From Tamarix chinensis (taxonomy: Eukaryota > Streptophyta > Magnoliopsida > Caryophyllales > Tamaricaceae), in contig CM060173.1 of assembly GCA_030549775.1 (NCBI GenBank), forward strand, positions 38,202,610 to 38,266,609: DNA of 64,000 bases, written 5' to 3'. The notes beneath the pieces are model-generated. The model was not told the DNA's origin, did no database searches, and worked only from the letters and a program-made list of their open reading frames with translations. A program made the position numbers and the translations under genes. Below, in pieces: positions 43,618-56,296 of this stretch (position 1 is the stretch's first letter; each line of letters begins with the position of its first letter).

Positions 43618-46454
43618 TGTAATACCTCATATTTGGAATTGAAATTTTATTATATTTACACTATTTGATTTATTTTAATGTAAAAGAAGTTTTAAGATTT
43701 TTTTATACTTTTATAATTCTTTTAGTAATTTGAAAGTTACTATTTTTAAAAAATAGTTATTTTCATGTGATAATGTGTTCAAAATATTTTTATTAGTGGT
43801 TTAAATTTTGATACAATGCAAAAGGATATTTTAAACCATGATTTTATATAGAACAAGAAAAGGGAAAATGAGAATTTCATAAGAAAACAATTTTTGGAAA
43901 AAATACAGTAAGCAATTAAATTAATAAGATTCTTACCTTATGTAGGGAATGAGCTATGATATATTATTTTTATTTAAAAATTTATTAATTATTTTTTTAA
44001 TTAGATTAATTTATTAGTTTGGAAATTCATTTGTATATTCATGTTATTAAATATTACATTATTTTAGATGTTTGTTAAAATATTTTAGAGAGAGAAACAT
44101 TTTTTTAATATATGATAAAGTTTTATCTTTTCTTTATTCCTCATTATCTATAATTATTATCTACTAATTATCTTCAATGATATTTTATAATAAATCATTT
44201 TTTATCTCATTTTCTTCCTTCAAATTCATTGATAAACCAACTAAAATTTAGTAATTTAGCCATAAATTTTTCATTTAATAAAAAAATTGAATGTTTCTTT
44301 TTGCATAGAAAGATGACCTTAACATATACATATTTTTTCTTTTGAGATTTCTCAATATTTTAATGAAACTTAGTGATTAACATCAATCAATATCAGTCAC
44401 AATTTTCCCTATAAGTGTTTATTATATATTTCTATTCTAAAAGCCCATATAAGACCATACAAAACCCTAATCGCCAAAGCTATATTTTTTTCTCCTCTAT
44501 TTTCATGGCCTATGTTCTATATAACCCAATACTTCTATTCACATCAACCAATTCATCAAGATCTTCAATTAATTTATCAAAATATGAAACCATCTTCAAG
44601 AATGTATATTTAATATACAATTTTTCTTCTTTTGTAGTTGAGTTACTGAAATAATTATTCTCCTACTATCATCAAACCTTCGATTTATTCCTGTTTTTGA
44701 AGTCCTTATATTCTATATATAAGGATTTTATGTAGAGTAACATTATTTTTCAAACTTATATAAAAATATTATATGTGTGTGGAATATGATTCCTATAAAG
44801 TATGGATTTTTGTTTATTATATAATTTTATACCTTCTTATAAATATATTTTATGCCTCCTGATATGTAATATCACTAGCCTAAGAAAATATTCTTTTATG
44901 TTAAATTCATGGTTGATTCAATTTGGCCGCAACATTGTGCTATTTTATAAAAATCACACTAAATTAAATCATGTGAGTTTAACCATCACATTACTTATCA
45001 AATCAAGGCCCCAAAAGTTTTGTTTTCTTAAAACTACATATTTTTCATTTGTGTTTTGTACTGAAAGCAAATATGGTTATAACAAGGATTGGTCAAATCT
45101 AAAAACTTAGTAAAACTTGTAGAATTGAATTTTTTTGTTTGTTATGTTGGTTTTGACCAAATCTTAATTTTTGGTGGTTATCTTAACACTGTGTATTAAT
45201 GTTTGACCTAGGTTGAACAAACTTCATCTTTTAATATACATGTGGTTTTAATATTTTGGCTAAAGATTTGAGGTTGACTTGGAAATTTGGGCATTCTAGT
45301 TAGACTTACCTATTTTTTTAAAGTTAACTATTTTAGAGAGTTTCCTATTCGGAAAATGTTCCTTGTTTATAAGTTGATAACAAAAGAAAGAGATATAATG
45401 AAGAATAGTAGATTGTGTGAATTATGTGTCACCTTAATAAGACATTAATACTTTAAGTGGAATTAGTGGGATTTTTGGGTCCTTTAGGGTTGGCCTCCTA
45501 ATGTTGGGGATCAGAAATAAACTTTCTCTTTTCTCATGTGAATATTTATTTATCTGCCAGCTGTGTATGGTTAAGGCTCATTATTTACTTTATAGGCTTC
45601 TTCGAACTCTACTAGGTTGTGTGCACAATTAAAAAATAGATGAGTGAGGTTGGATTTTTCCATTTGGTGCTAGGACCACTAGGATTGCTAAGGAAGTCGA
45701 TCTCTCATGGTTAGATGCCTTCAAACTTTTGTTATTCCCTATGGACTATGTCCATTAGGATGGCCTGAGTATGGTTTCTAATCCTCGTATAGTTTGTGGT
45801 AGGTCGTTAGACTTTATTTTGATAGGTGACCCCCTAGTTGGTTTATTCACTTAAATAATTAGAGGTTTTGATCACCTAAAGTAAAGATTCATAATCAGAT
45901 GGTTAGTTATTCCCATTTTATTTTTCTTATAAGATTCAATATATATATATATATTATATTCCATTTTACTAACTTGTTACTTAGGTGTTTCTGTAGCGAA
46001 CTTGATATGTCTTCTAAACTAGGTTACAATGATCCATGATGTATATGGTGAGAAGATGACCTAGTGCAGATTGAGTGAGGACTTATTCAAATTGTTGATG
46101 ATATGCTTAGTTGGGGAAAGTGACAGTGGTGGCCATTTTAAGGGATTTGCTTGTTATTATGTGTTTTAATAACTACTTTCATAGTTTTTGGTAGTAATTG
46201 ATATTTTAATTTTTATCTTTTCATTTGGTTATGATTTCCATCGAGTTTACTAGAAATTTATATTTTATAATATCTTGAGTTAAAGATAAACTTTGATATA
46301 TTTTATTATTTTATCTAGCCTTAATAGCTAGTGTAAGTAGATTAGTGGTGTCTACTTACACTAGTTGTGTCGGTCTTCCCTTCATTGTATTTAGTTTCAC
46401 ATATATTTTCCATATTTTTGCAGTCATCTAGTCTTGAAAAATAGGGGTGTTACA
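43618..46454 (+). repeat. Possible gypsy LTR remnant H
   Basis: It starts TGTAATACCTCATATTTGG at 43618 and ends AAAAATAGGGGTGTTACA at 46454, both typical of the LTR families here. A TATA-like CCATATAAG lies near 44450. No target duplication is visible (AAGGA against CCTAC), and no primer site follows, so the two ends might belong to different insertions. Confidence 0.4.
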
Positions 46455-48786
46455 CCTACAATATCTTTTTGTGATTTTTTTGAGCCACTTTTGGCTATCG
46501 ATCTCTTCCTAGCTCATTCTACTTTAGTGCTATTTTAGATACTCAAATTTTTTTAGTATTCTAGTCCCTTTTGAAATGATAAACAAAGATTATGATGAAA
46601 ATAAATTATTCATATTATGATTAATGTTTAATTACATTTTAAGCCCTAAATAAGCTCTTTTACTTTTCTAAAATCTGTTAACCTTCAAGGACTGCTATAT
46701 TGTGATGGATTTTATATACAAATGAATTGAAGATGTTTTGTATTTATTATTACTATTTTTGGAGTTATTCACCATTTTTAGGCACAATTACATGTAAAAA
46801 CTTATCTCTCTTGATATAAATCTTAACTAAGTTAAGTGAAACCTAATCTAAGCCCTCCACCCAACATGATATTGAATCTTGGTCATTGTTTTGGCCATAC
46901 ATGCCTCTTTGTTTCCCTCTGTTCCTTTTGTACATGGGATATTTTGCATGAAACATTATATTCATCCTTACTCATCATTAGTAAGCATTATTATTTATCA
47001 TATTCACCCTCTTTCTCCACTTCACTTTAGCATAAACTTGATCCTTCTTCTACTTAATCCATGAACTACCATCACCACCATGGATCATCCATTGTTAAAT
47101 CTTATAATTCTTCCAAAATATAAAATTTAGTTAATTTTTCTTTCATTTTTAATCCTTTCTCCTTTGATTTGGTTTTAAATGGTTTGATTTCTTGTATTTT
47201 ATATGGTTTTCTAGTTTTCAAGATTGTATATTAGAGTATATCTTATATTGAAATTAGGTAAATCTAAGAAACTATTAGATGGTAGAAATTATGTAAATTA
47301 AATTATGTTATCAATCTTACTATTATGAATTCTTTCATTCTACCATTTGTTCTATGGTAGATATAGAATTATGTGGTTGGGTTTTCTGAATGTGTTAAGG
47401 TGACATATGAAATAGTAATGTTTCTAGTTTGGTACATATTTCAAGGATCTAAAAATATAAGTTATGCAAAACCTTTTGGAAAAATTGCCATAAATTTTTA
47501 GAGTTGTAAGCATCATACACTTTCATGTTAGCCATGACCTTTTGCAATTTTGGTGTGATTTTTTTTTTAATTTAATACGATGATTCCATTAGATTTTATA
47601 GGTTTTCACTTCATATTTGGTATATAATAAGTTAGCAAATGATTACATTTAGGTTTCGTTTGATCAAATGAAAGTTTGAGCATATTTCTGGTAATTTTTT
47701 TACATTGCTAGTTTTTTAGCTAAATTATTTGTGCTATTGGTGCGTTTAATTAATTTCAATGCTTATACTTTGATTTTCTAGATTATTTTTGATGTAGAAC
47801 ATACTATTGTTTGACTATGTTTATTATGATTTATAAGTGAATAAAGATTAGGATAATTTAGTCTTATTTAAGTTGTTCTTTGTCTGTTCATCATATATTT
47901 AACATGTTCTTTATATTATTCAAAATGGTCTTCATTAACTACCATGATTAGTGTGAAATGACATTAATCATTTTTATGTCTAATTAAGGAATTAAGAACA
48001 TGAATATAATTAAAGGCTTTAAGTATAGTATCAGAGGTTAATAGTTGATCTTCGACTATATAGTTTGACTAGAAATTGTGAATTTTATGGAATTGGCATA
48101 TTGCCTTGTTTTGTGGTCTTTAACATAAATATATTTGATATTTTGCCCCAATTATCCTTTTTTGGTCTTAAGAGATTAAAATGGTTATTTTGACGATTTT
48201 AACCAATTCATTTTCCATCAATGTTGAGTGTCATCTTTAAGCAATTGCAGTATATTTTATTGAATTAATTTCTCTAAGTGTTGGGTAAATGAGAATAGGT
48301 TAATCTTTGTTGACTTGTAGTCAAATTTTGTTATGGTTGTTTGCCTAACCTTATCCTCCCATGGTTATTTTATAGTTGTGATCTTGCCTTTTCAATGTCA
48401 TGATGACTTGATTTGGATGTTTGTTGGATATTGGGATAACTGGTTGAATTGAAGAAATAATTATTTATTGTGAAAGATAACTTGAGTTAGGCAATAATCT
48501 TTTGCTTCATTAGGCATCTGAGTACAAAAGAGATTCCGATCAAATGACCCATTTTTACTTCATTGGAAAAATTAAAAACCTTTGAACTTAATGTATGTAT
48601 ATTGTTGTTCCAATTTAAGTTTTAAGTTCTTCCAATTCATTCTTATCCTTATATCTAACATAAGTTAGATGACATACACACCTCTTTTAAAGTTAAATAT
48701 GGTGTTTCATCTATGTTTCTTGTTTTAATTTTTTGTATCATACTTTAAACAAAATATTCATGTTGTGAAATAAATAGGGGTGTTAC
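46455..48786 (+). repeat. Possible second gypsy LTR remnant, 3' end at 48786
   Basis: It ends AAATAGGGGTGTTACA at 48786, the standard terminus. A C/T-rich segment at 46836-47064 resembles the leaders of other LTRs here. The start could not be found. Confidence 0.35.
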
Positions 48787-51639
48787 AATAGGTAAATCGT
48801 TACATCTTGTCATATATGGTAATGTGTGATTGTTTTCTTTAAGTGTTAGTTCTTATTTTCTAGAAATGTTGCCAAAAAACATGAGTTTTAGGTTTGTGTT
48901 GGTATGTAAGCATGCTTTAGGTTGTATGTTTCTAGCTTGAGTAGTTGAGCATGAAAGAAGTATTTGGATGTGATCATGTGTGGTATCAAAATAGATTATT
49001 AAGTTCCATTAAAAATGCTCACAATTTTTGGTTTTATGTAACTTGATAACGTAGACTTGACTATCATTATGCATAAACAATATTAAACTTTTTATATCAT
49101 GGGTATAGAACTCCCATGCAATTATTATTCTAGACCAAGAATGATAGTAGCTTGATGGTGTGCAAATGATAGCAAGAAAATCCAAGCCCTTATGTCACTT
49201 AATCCTTAAGTAAGCATATCCTCTATACGGTATTCTAAATCATATTAAGTAGATATATCCTACTCTAATCCGCTAAAGGAAGCTAGGTTAAAGTAAAAAA
49301 CACCAAAATGATATGAAGGTCAATCCTAACTCGGATGTAATCTAGAGATACAAAATTAGTCCTAATTTAAGAATTTATTTTCTTTCATTGTTGAAATTTT
49401 ATTCAAGGAAACATAACCAACAAACACTTAAGGCACATGCATTATCGTACATAGTATCAATAATAAACTATTATTTCTTTTCCATCTTACTTATATTATT
49501 ATTCTTCAATAATCACTAATTGATCAAGAAGGAGTTAAGGCACACCACTTTCACTTATGCTATTATTGTTCATTAATTAGCATCTTGACCTACAAGGGAT
49601 CAAGATATCATAATTCACTTTGCATGAGAGGTCATTGCTACACTTATATTATTTCCACTCCTTACTTTAATTCCATGTCTTAAGAATACTCAACATAGAA
49701 AAGTTAAATATCAACAAAATGCCACATAAGTCCATTTATTCAATACTTAGAAATATTTTACATTTTAAAGATTATTTCACCATTAGAAGTCTTGGTCATT
49801 ATTTTACACCATAAAGCCTTTTTTTTAATTGCTTACTTTACAACTTAAATGAAAACCATAACTACCACTTGATAAATATTTGGTGTATTACAACATATAC
49901 CCCATTATTTTGGTGAAACTACACCATATACTTTCCCCAATTTCTTTGAACATCAAATGTTAATGTTTGTAAGAAAAAAGATATATGACATTAACAAAAA
50001 AAGAAAAAAGAAAAAAAGAGGGGTAACGGTATATGCTGTAATTTCACAAAGACAAAGGGGAATATGGTGCAATGATCCTAAATTATTTTCAACCCCAAGC
50101 TTATTTAAGAGATGATTTTCCAACACGTGAAATGACTGGAACACCCTTAGGTCTAATTAAATCATATTATGCAATTTTCAATGCTAAACATTTTTTTATC
50201 ATTTATCCAACTGAAATGAACAAAAATATTTTCGCCGAATCAAGATAAAAAATTACTAAATTATTTTTCCAATCTCTTCACATCAAATTCACACATGAGC
50301 ATATATGTACTTAAATACATCCAACAACTTAGATACAATATAAACAACCAAACATACATAAATATGACTTGTGGCCAAGAGCTATCATACATATATAAAT
50401 GTTACTTTTAACCTTTTTCTATGATATTTAAACATACATTTATACACATGAAGTTACATATAACAATATGCTTAGAAAATTTAGTTCATAAAAAAATTAC
50501 AATATACATATATGGTAAAAATCATATCATGGACTATTATTGTGAATTTGTTAGCTAAAGCCACATATTTTATGATTTAAAAATATTAAAATAATACCAT
50601 AATACTTAGAAAAATGAAACTATAACACAGAACACAAAATTTTATTTCTAGAGAGCAATGAAATTACTAAGAGGTCGAGCCTCCGTAATCATGAATTCAA
50701 TACAACACCTATATAATAAATAATTCTTAAATTTGAGATAATATTCTTCGAAATGGACGATAATATGGTAAACCCTCAAGCGTCAAACCATGTATTAAGG
50801 TATGTTTTATTGACCTAACTTCTAAACTATCTTGGTATAAGAATGGAGGATAATCTTAGCTTACGGATTTGTTAGCATTTTTTCCTATACCACCTATCAG
50901 AAGTTGTAGGTTTAAGTTAGAAAACTATTTTACCAACAAATAATTCACATATTCCAAAGCAAATAACAAAGAAAAGTAAAAAATGATATTCTAGAAATAA
51001 ATCCGAAATACAAGACTCGAGAGAGAATCCCTATAAGTTTCAAAATTAGGCTTTAAGCCAGATCAAGCATATTAAGGTTCACTTAATAATATGTTAAGAT
51101 CTATAGGAAGGAGTAGCTTGGTTGTGGAGTAAGTGAGTGAAAGACGCTCTTTTGTTGGAAGAGCTAGGTAATCAAGGAGTAAGAAGAAACATCAGAAGCT
51201 TTATTTAGTGCTTTTATTGTAACACCTTGGCACAAACAAAATTGAAGGATCTTTCAAGGACATCATAGAGGGAATAGGGATTTAGTACATATGATTGTTA
51301 CCAGGTATCAAGGTGTATTAACCATCCACATTTTCATTCAAGGTTTGAAAGATGGATAACTACATTATATATTATTTTTTAATCATATGTTGATGTAATC
51401 CTCATTTTTAGAGTAATATAATTATTACTTGAAAAATTCCACTTTATTCATTTTTAATCTATAATAAAGAATTAAATAAAGCAATAATTAATAAAGTATC
51501 ACTAATGCCTTTCCTAAGATGACATTTCAAATGCGATATGGCCATAGTGAGTTCACGTAAAAGTCTTTTTCACTCATTAATTCACCAACAACATAAATGT
51601 CAGTCACAAACTAGATCTTTGAATAATGCAAATGGTTAT
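48787..51639. other. AT-rich stretch with one inverted repeat
   Basis: No coding signal. The only defined object is the inverted repeat at 49885-50074. Short GTAACACC words near 51219 may mark an eroded LTR end, but nothing supports a boundary. Confidence 0.5.
49885..50074. repeat. MITE-like inverted repeat
   Basis: The left arm (49885-49945: GTATTACAACATATACCCC, then ATTATTTTGGTGAAAC, TACACCATATAC) is complementary, with mismatches, to the right arm (50019-50074: GGGGTAACGGTATATGCTGT, then AATTTCACAAAGACAAAGGGG, with minor offsets). The spacer of about 73 nt is A-rich. Each arm itself contains a doubled unit (TACANCATATANNCCCC). Imperfect foldbacks like this are typical of miniature elements or relics of inverted duplication. 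Confidence 0.5.
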
Positions 51640-51954
51640 AATTAGAGGAGTACTACATGGGATTCATGGAACTAGTCCCACTTTCTCTTGAGGTATAGGC
51701 TAATTAGGTGATGCAAGTTCATCATTTCAAGATCAGCCTCGTGATCAGATACCATGAGCTATTAGTAGGAGTTACTCAGTCAGAAATGGTGGGAATGTAT
51801 GAATAGGCTTTTGAGGCTTCCTAAGTTATCCAAACTAAAACTATCCAGTTAGGAGACAAGAAGAAGTTAGGGGTTCGCTACCTACGTGGTGATAAGAAGA
51901 AGGCCTATCTCAAGGTATCTTGACGCCTAAGTATTGTAAGAGTAAGGGGTCATC
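51640..51954 (+). pseudogene. gag: gag fragment of a type-A gypsy element
   Basis: It closely follows 23885-24190 of element A: the stretch equivalent to ATGAGATTCATAGACTAGT, then GTAGGAGTTACTCAGTCAG, GTGGGAATGTATGA and AGGCTTCCTAAGTTATCCAA. It is cut off at 51955 by a minus-strand LTR end, and on the left at about 51640. Stops are frequent. It is plus-oriented, while the adjoining LTR C is minus-oriented, so they come from separate events. Confidence 0.65.
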
Positions 51955-54475
51955 TAACACCCCTATTTTTTACTACCAAAAACTTCTCTTAAAACATTGG
52001 GGAAATGATATAGATTAGATGACTACTACCAACCCTATATCAGATACAAGGCTAAAACCAACCAAAATATTTAAAACAATAGTGTGAGAATAAAAGATTA
52101 CATAAACAACTTAAAAAAGTGTTTACATCGGAGGACCTTAATGATTTCCGACCAAATTGTTACAAAATACATGTAGATAGAAATATGAGGCTATAATAAA
52201 ATGAGATTAGGGTATAACTCCCAAAATAAAATCTTGGTTGACTATGGACCCTATAAGATCTTAGGATGCCTACTCTCCTAAGCCCTGACTCAACAAAGGT
52301 AAGCCCTTTACTAGCCATCCCGAAAGACCTTCTATGACACTTTGCTCGTAGGAGTGAGTACATGACTAAGCAAGTGGGACATTAGTACACTATGTACTGA
52401 GTAAGCTAAGTTTCTCCCTTAATGTAAACACATGTATGCTAATCTATCATACATTTTTATAACATATAACATGCATCATGATAAATCCATATATATATAT
52501 AATGGTAATAGTACATCAGGACATGCTATCATGTATAACTGAATAATGTAGAATATATCATGCTTGGTTTCACATTATCATCACATAGGTACTCATGCCT
52601 GTAATATTAGATATCATGTAGGCAACCTCTAGGGTTTATTTCAAATTAATCACTTCTTTAGGTTGTACTCATTCCTTATTCACATAAGACACACATCAAT
52701 CATCAAGTCAATATTCCATTCAATAACTAATTATTCATTTCACCCAATAGCCATGTGTATAAACCAACTTTTATTCCTTTTTGGTCATTCATGCCATTAC
52801 TTCCATCCTTATCTAATTATTAACCATTTACTTGGTCATCCTTCGAACTTTCTCAACCAATTACGTATCATCCATATTTTGTTATCATCTAGTGATGGAC
52901 TATGCACCACTCCATTATGTCACATACCATGATAGTCTATCCAAATAAAGGATATTAAATCCATGTTGAAGCCAGTCACAAAGTCGACATAAATTTACAG
53001 TAAATCCAATCACCAAAATGGACATAAGTCCAAGCCAAAGCCAACCAATATGGACATAAGTATAAGACGAAGCCAACAACCTAGATAATAAGATCATTTG
53101 TATTGATACCCTCTAATATATCATTAGTGTCTAGAGTAGTTAAGGCATCAAGGCCTCTAAGGATCCAATCTAAAGGTAAAGCCCAAATGCACCAAAAATG
53201 CCCAAATGCAGACTTACCCTCGGTAGCTAATTTAGGATTCGATAAGCGAGACTTATACTCAACTCAATTATCTTTTTCTTTAATTGATTTGTATATTATT
53301 CATAAGGATGAGTGATCACACAAGGCCCATACAAAAATAAGTTAGCAATTTCTAGGTTTATTCCATATCAATCCATTTCTTTCCATTTTCCTAAGGATGT
53401 GGAGTTTCCATTTATCCTTGTACCATATTACTCATATCCATCTTATCATTTTGTTTAAGTCAATGATGAGTTTCATTACTCTTTTCTCAAGATCATCACT
53501 TGTCATATGTGAAATATCCATTTAGCCTTTACATTATTCATAGAGTATATCATAATTTATTATCTGTTTTTATCCTTTTATTAGGCCAATATTCCATGAC
53601 AAAAGCTATATTTTATCCCATTAATAATTATAGTATAGTCCTAAACATAACATCAAAGCATAACTAAACCAAAAGGAAACAAACTATGCAAACCTAGTCG
53701 AACTAGTTGTTCGGTCTGGCCCAACAAGTCGATTGGTTTGGGTCGACTAAACTATCAGTTTAGTTATACCAAACTATGCTTTTCCACAAACTATATGATG
53801 GGTTTGTGGAAACAACTATTCATAGACTAGTCAATCAATTTTACCTAACCAATCTATGGGTTTAAATAGAGAGTAGGACCAAGGTCTCTATAGGCTTATC
53901 ATTCGATAGGTTTGGTTAACTAATTAACTATTCTAGGAACAAGTGTCTCAGTTTAACCTAACCATTCAATTGGTTTACCCTAAAATAGCACTTAAACACT
54001 AAATTTCATTCATATTCCTATAAATAAATCATCCTTAACCTCATTAAAAATTGTATGAACATAGTTGAACATATTTTCAACAAGATTAACTTACATTTCA
54101 GAAAATTGAATCCTCATACCCTACTTTTACCACTTTTCATGCTTTCGACTCAATTTTTGCCATCTAATCCAAACCTCTTATGCAAGCTACATACACTCAT
54201 GCCAACAAGTAGAAGTCAACTTTAAGGGAAAAACCACATGTAGGAATACTTAATAATCATTTTAAAAGCAATAATAACTTACTTAATGTAACAAAAATTC
54301 TCTTTGAGAAAATAATTTCGAATTATGAAATTCTCAACTTTTAAAACATTAAAACAACAATCCTAAACTCAGAATTTACACCAAAACCTTATTATATTTT
54401 CAAACTTAAAACAAGCAAAATGATTAACATATTATCTTCAGGTAAAATAGGTAAATGCTCAGCTTAGCCACTTAA
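51955..54475 (-). repeat. LTR C, minus-strand type-A LTR lacking its U3 end
   Basis: The left end CTAACACCCCTATTTTTTAC is the reverse of an LTR terminus. Reverse-complemented, the segment carries the features of LTR A in order: GGTATCAATA-type words (near 53105), repeated TTGGCTTTGG and TTATGTCCATTTTGG words (52980-53080) and the CCAATYGA/CTGGTT cluster (53698-53960). About 1 kb of the U3 end is missing where it meets the truncated LTR of B at 54476. Confidence 0.6.
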
Positions 54476-54497
54476 CCTCGATATTTGGGAATGGTTT

Positions 54498-54522
54498 CTC
54501 TCTAGGGGTAGCTACCCTAGAG
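54498..54522. other. Palindrome in LTR B (first copy)
   Basis: CTCTAGGGGTAGCTACCCTAGAG, nearly perfect, with one extra G. The same palindrome is at 58026-58048 in the 3' LTR, with flanking GAGGTAGGAGTCCTCG also self-complementary in part. Confidence 0.7.
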
Positions 54523-54656
54523 ACGAGGTAGGAGTCCTCGATTTGTTTGGTTTTTTGGTGTGCTGGTTGTGCCCCAGTAAGGCCCTAGTCTACTCTATAG
54601 GTGACCTACGGGCCCTATAGGGGGTATCGATACTCAAGGATTAGGTGTCCGAGGAT

Positions 54657-54794
54657 GGGAGGATATTGCGTTGCTTTATTGCACCAATATGAACAGAGTA
54701 CTTTTATGTCTCTGGGTTACAAGTTGGGAGGATACGGTGTTGCTTTAATGCACCGGTATGACCGGTGTACTTTTATGTCTCCGGATTTTTATTT
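54657..54794 (+). repeat. 69-bp tandem pair in LTR B
   Basis: Two units, each GGGAGGATAttGcGTTGCTTT, then ATGCACCNNTATGANC, then GTACTTTTATGTCTC, begin at 54657 and 54726. The second unit includes the palindrome CACCGGTATGACCGGTG. The same pair lies at 58183 and 58252. Confidence 0.75.
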
Positions 54795-55812
54795 GTATCC
54801 CTTCGAGTAAATAAAATATGAAAAATTATTATATAAGGATGTAAATGGATTGTTGTGATTTGTCAGTTTGGTAGTTGCCTCCGTGCACTACTTGGTTTTG
54901 GTATGTTGGTTTGATAGTTACATTCGTGCACTATTTGGATTTAGCACATTGGTTGGTAATTATCTCAGTGATTTCCTTATCATGTTATAAGTGAAATAGA
55001 TGTGGTTATTGTGAAAGGCCTTAATTATGGTTTGGTGTTTTTATTTTAGTGGAACACCCTTGGTATAGTTGGATTAATGAAATATTTGTAATATGGTTAG
55101 GTTTGTTGTGATGGACATGTGGCATATGGCATGATATGAGTTATGGTATGAATGTGGCACTTTGCTATGGTATGTACTATTTAATGTGTTATGATATGAT
55201 ACTTTAGGTTACTTTCTATGTGTTCCATGTGATATTTACATGTTTAGTATTGTATATTGGTTTACTCAGTACCAGACCCGTACTGATACTACCTTAATTG
55301 TTTGGGTCCTGTAATGATCCACTTGTGGTGGGGAGCAGACCATTTTTGCAGGTTCAGTATTAAATGTCTTTTTATTGGGAGGAATATTTTCCTTGGATTT
55401 TGAGAGTAGGCTATCCGATGATTCTATTTGGCAAATAATGTTGGCTCCACCGTTGGGATGCCCCTTGGTTCTCTTTTCAAATTTTATTGTATTTTAAATG
55501 TATTATTTTGGTGTATAAATCATTCATTTGATTTGTATTTAGTTGGTTTGTGATTTTATGGGAGATGTATTTGGATTTAATATCTTTATCTTTTTAATTT
55601 TTGAAGTCTAGGATTATTTTACGGGTTTCCGTTGTTTTATTCAACGATGGTTTTATTTAGTGAAATTGTTCACTTTCCATCTGCATATGGATATCTCCTT
55701 GTGGGAGTTTATCCTTTATGCATAGGTGTTGGTTGAATTTTGTTGGATAGGTTTTAGCCTTGCATCTAGCATGAGATAGATGGTGGACATTTATCTTGTG
55801 TTAGGTGTGGTG

Positions 55813-55897
55813 GTAACATTCCCCAAATTGTGTTTTAGCTTCCGCATTATTCTCTTAAACTCAAAATTTTTCAGGAGTGAAATTTGGGGGTGTTACA
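55813..55897 (+). other. Terminal hairpin of LTR B (5' copy)
   Basis: TAACATTCCCCAAATT pairs with AAATTTGGGGGTGTTA across 85 bp. The loop contains TTTTAGCTTCCGCATTATTC. The same hairpin is at 59340-59424. Confidence 0.65.
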
Positions 55898-55900
55898 AGT

Positions 55901-55912
55901 TGGTATCAGAGC
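55901..55912 (+). other. Primer-binding site of B (initiator-Met tRNA)
   Basis: TGGTATCAGAGC three bases after the LTR end is the exact complement of the 3' end of plant initiator methionine tRNA. Confidence 0.9.
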
Positions 55913-56257
55913 TTTCGGTTTTAAAAATCTGATTTTATATTTTCAAATTTCAAATTTCATTGGTCTATAATTCATTTAAGTGTTTGATTTGACTTTTGAT
56001 AAAAGGTTAAGTGAATTTTCAAATATGGATTAGCTTGTGAGGGTAGTGTGATTGGGTAGTATAAGTGGCCTTGTGGATTGCTTTTGTAATTATATCTTCA
56101 TATATGGTCACTTGTTATTTTATATGCTTGACTTGTGTTAACTCTTAATTTTATGTGTTGTGATTATTATTATTTTGTAATTAGTTTGTTCTTAAGGGAG
56201 TAGTGACATCTCATGTCCTACGTGGGACTTATGTGCTTGTTTTGTGTGATGTTGTAT
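55913..56257. other. Interior of B, non-coding
   Basis: About 345 bp of AT-rich sequence without an open frame of note. In an intact relative the gag and pol genes would lie here. Confidence 0.6.
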
Positions 56258-56277
56258 GGACTTCGGGGGCGAAGTCC
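56258..56277 (+). other. Hairpin before the polypurine tract of B
   Basis: GGACTTCG, a GGGG loop, then CGAAGTCC: a perfect 8-bp stem. It ends just upstream of the polypurine tract (AAGGGGG at 56284-56290). CCCTT of 56275-56279 could pair with AAGGG of the tract. Similar GACGAAGTC-like words precede the tract in many plant gypsy elements. Confidence 0.7.
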
Positions 56278-56280
56278 CTT

Positions 56281-56296
56281 TTTAAGGGGGTAGTAA
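56281..56296 (+). other. Polypurine tract of B
   Basis: TTTAAGGGGGTAGTAA lies directly before the TG start of the 3' LTR. It has the same form as in A and D. Confidence 0.8.

Larger units (their letters stand above)
54476..55897 (+). repeat. 5' LTR of B, 5'-truncated
   Basis: It aligns base for base in length with 58003-59424. It ends GGGGGTGTTACA directly before the primer site. The first 1706 bp present in the 3' LTR (56297-58002) is missing, and the break is about 20 bp before a 23-bp palindrome. Confidence 0.85.
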
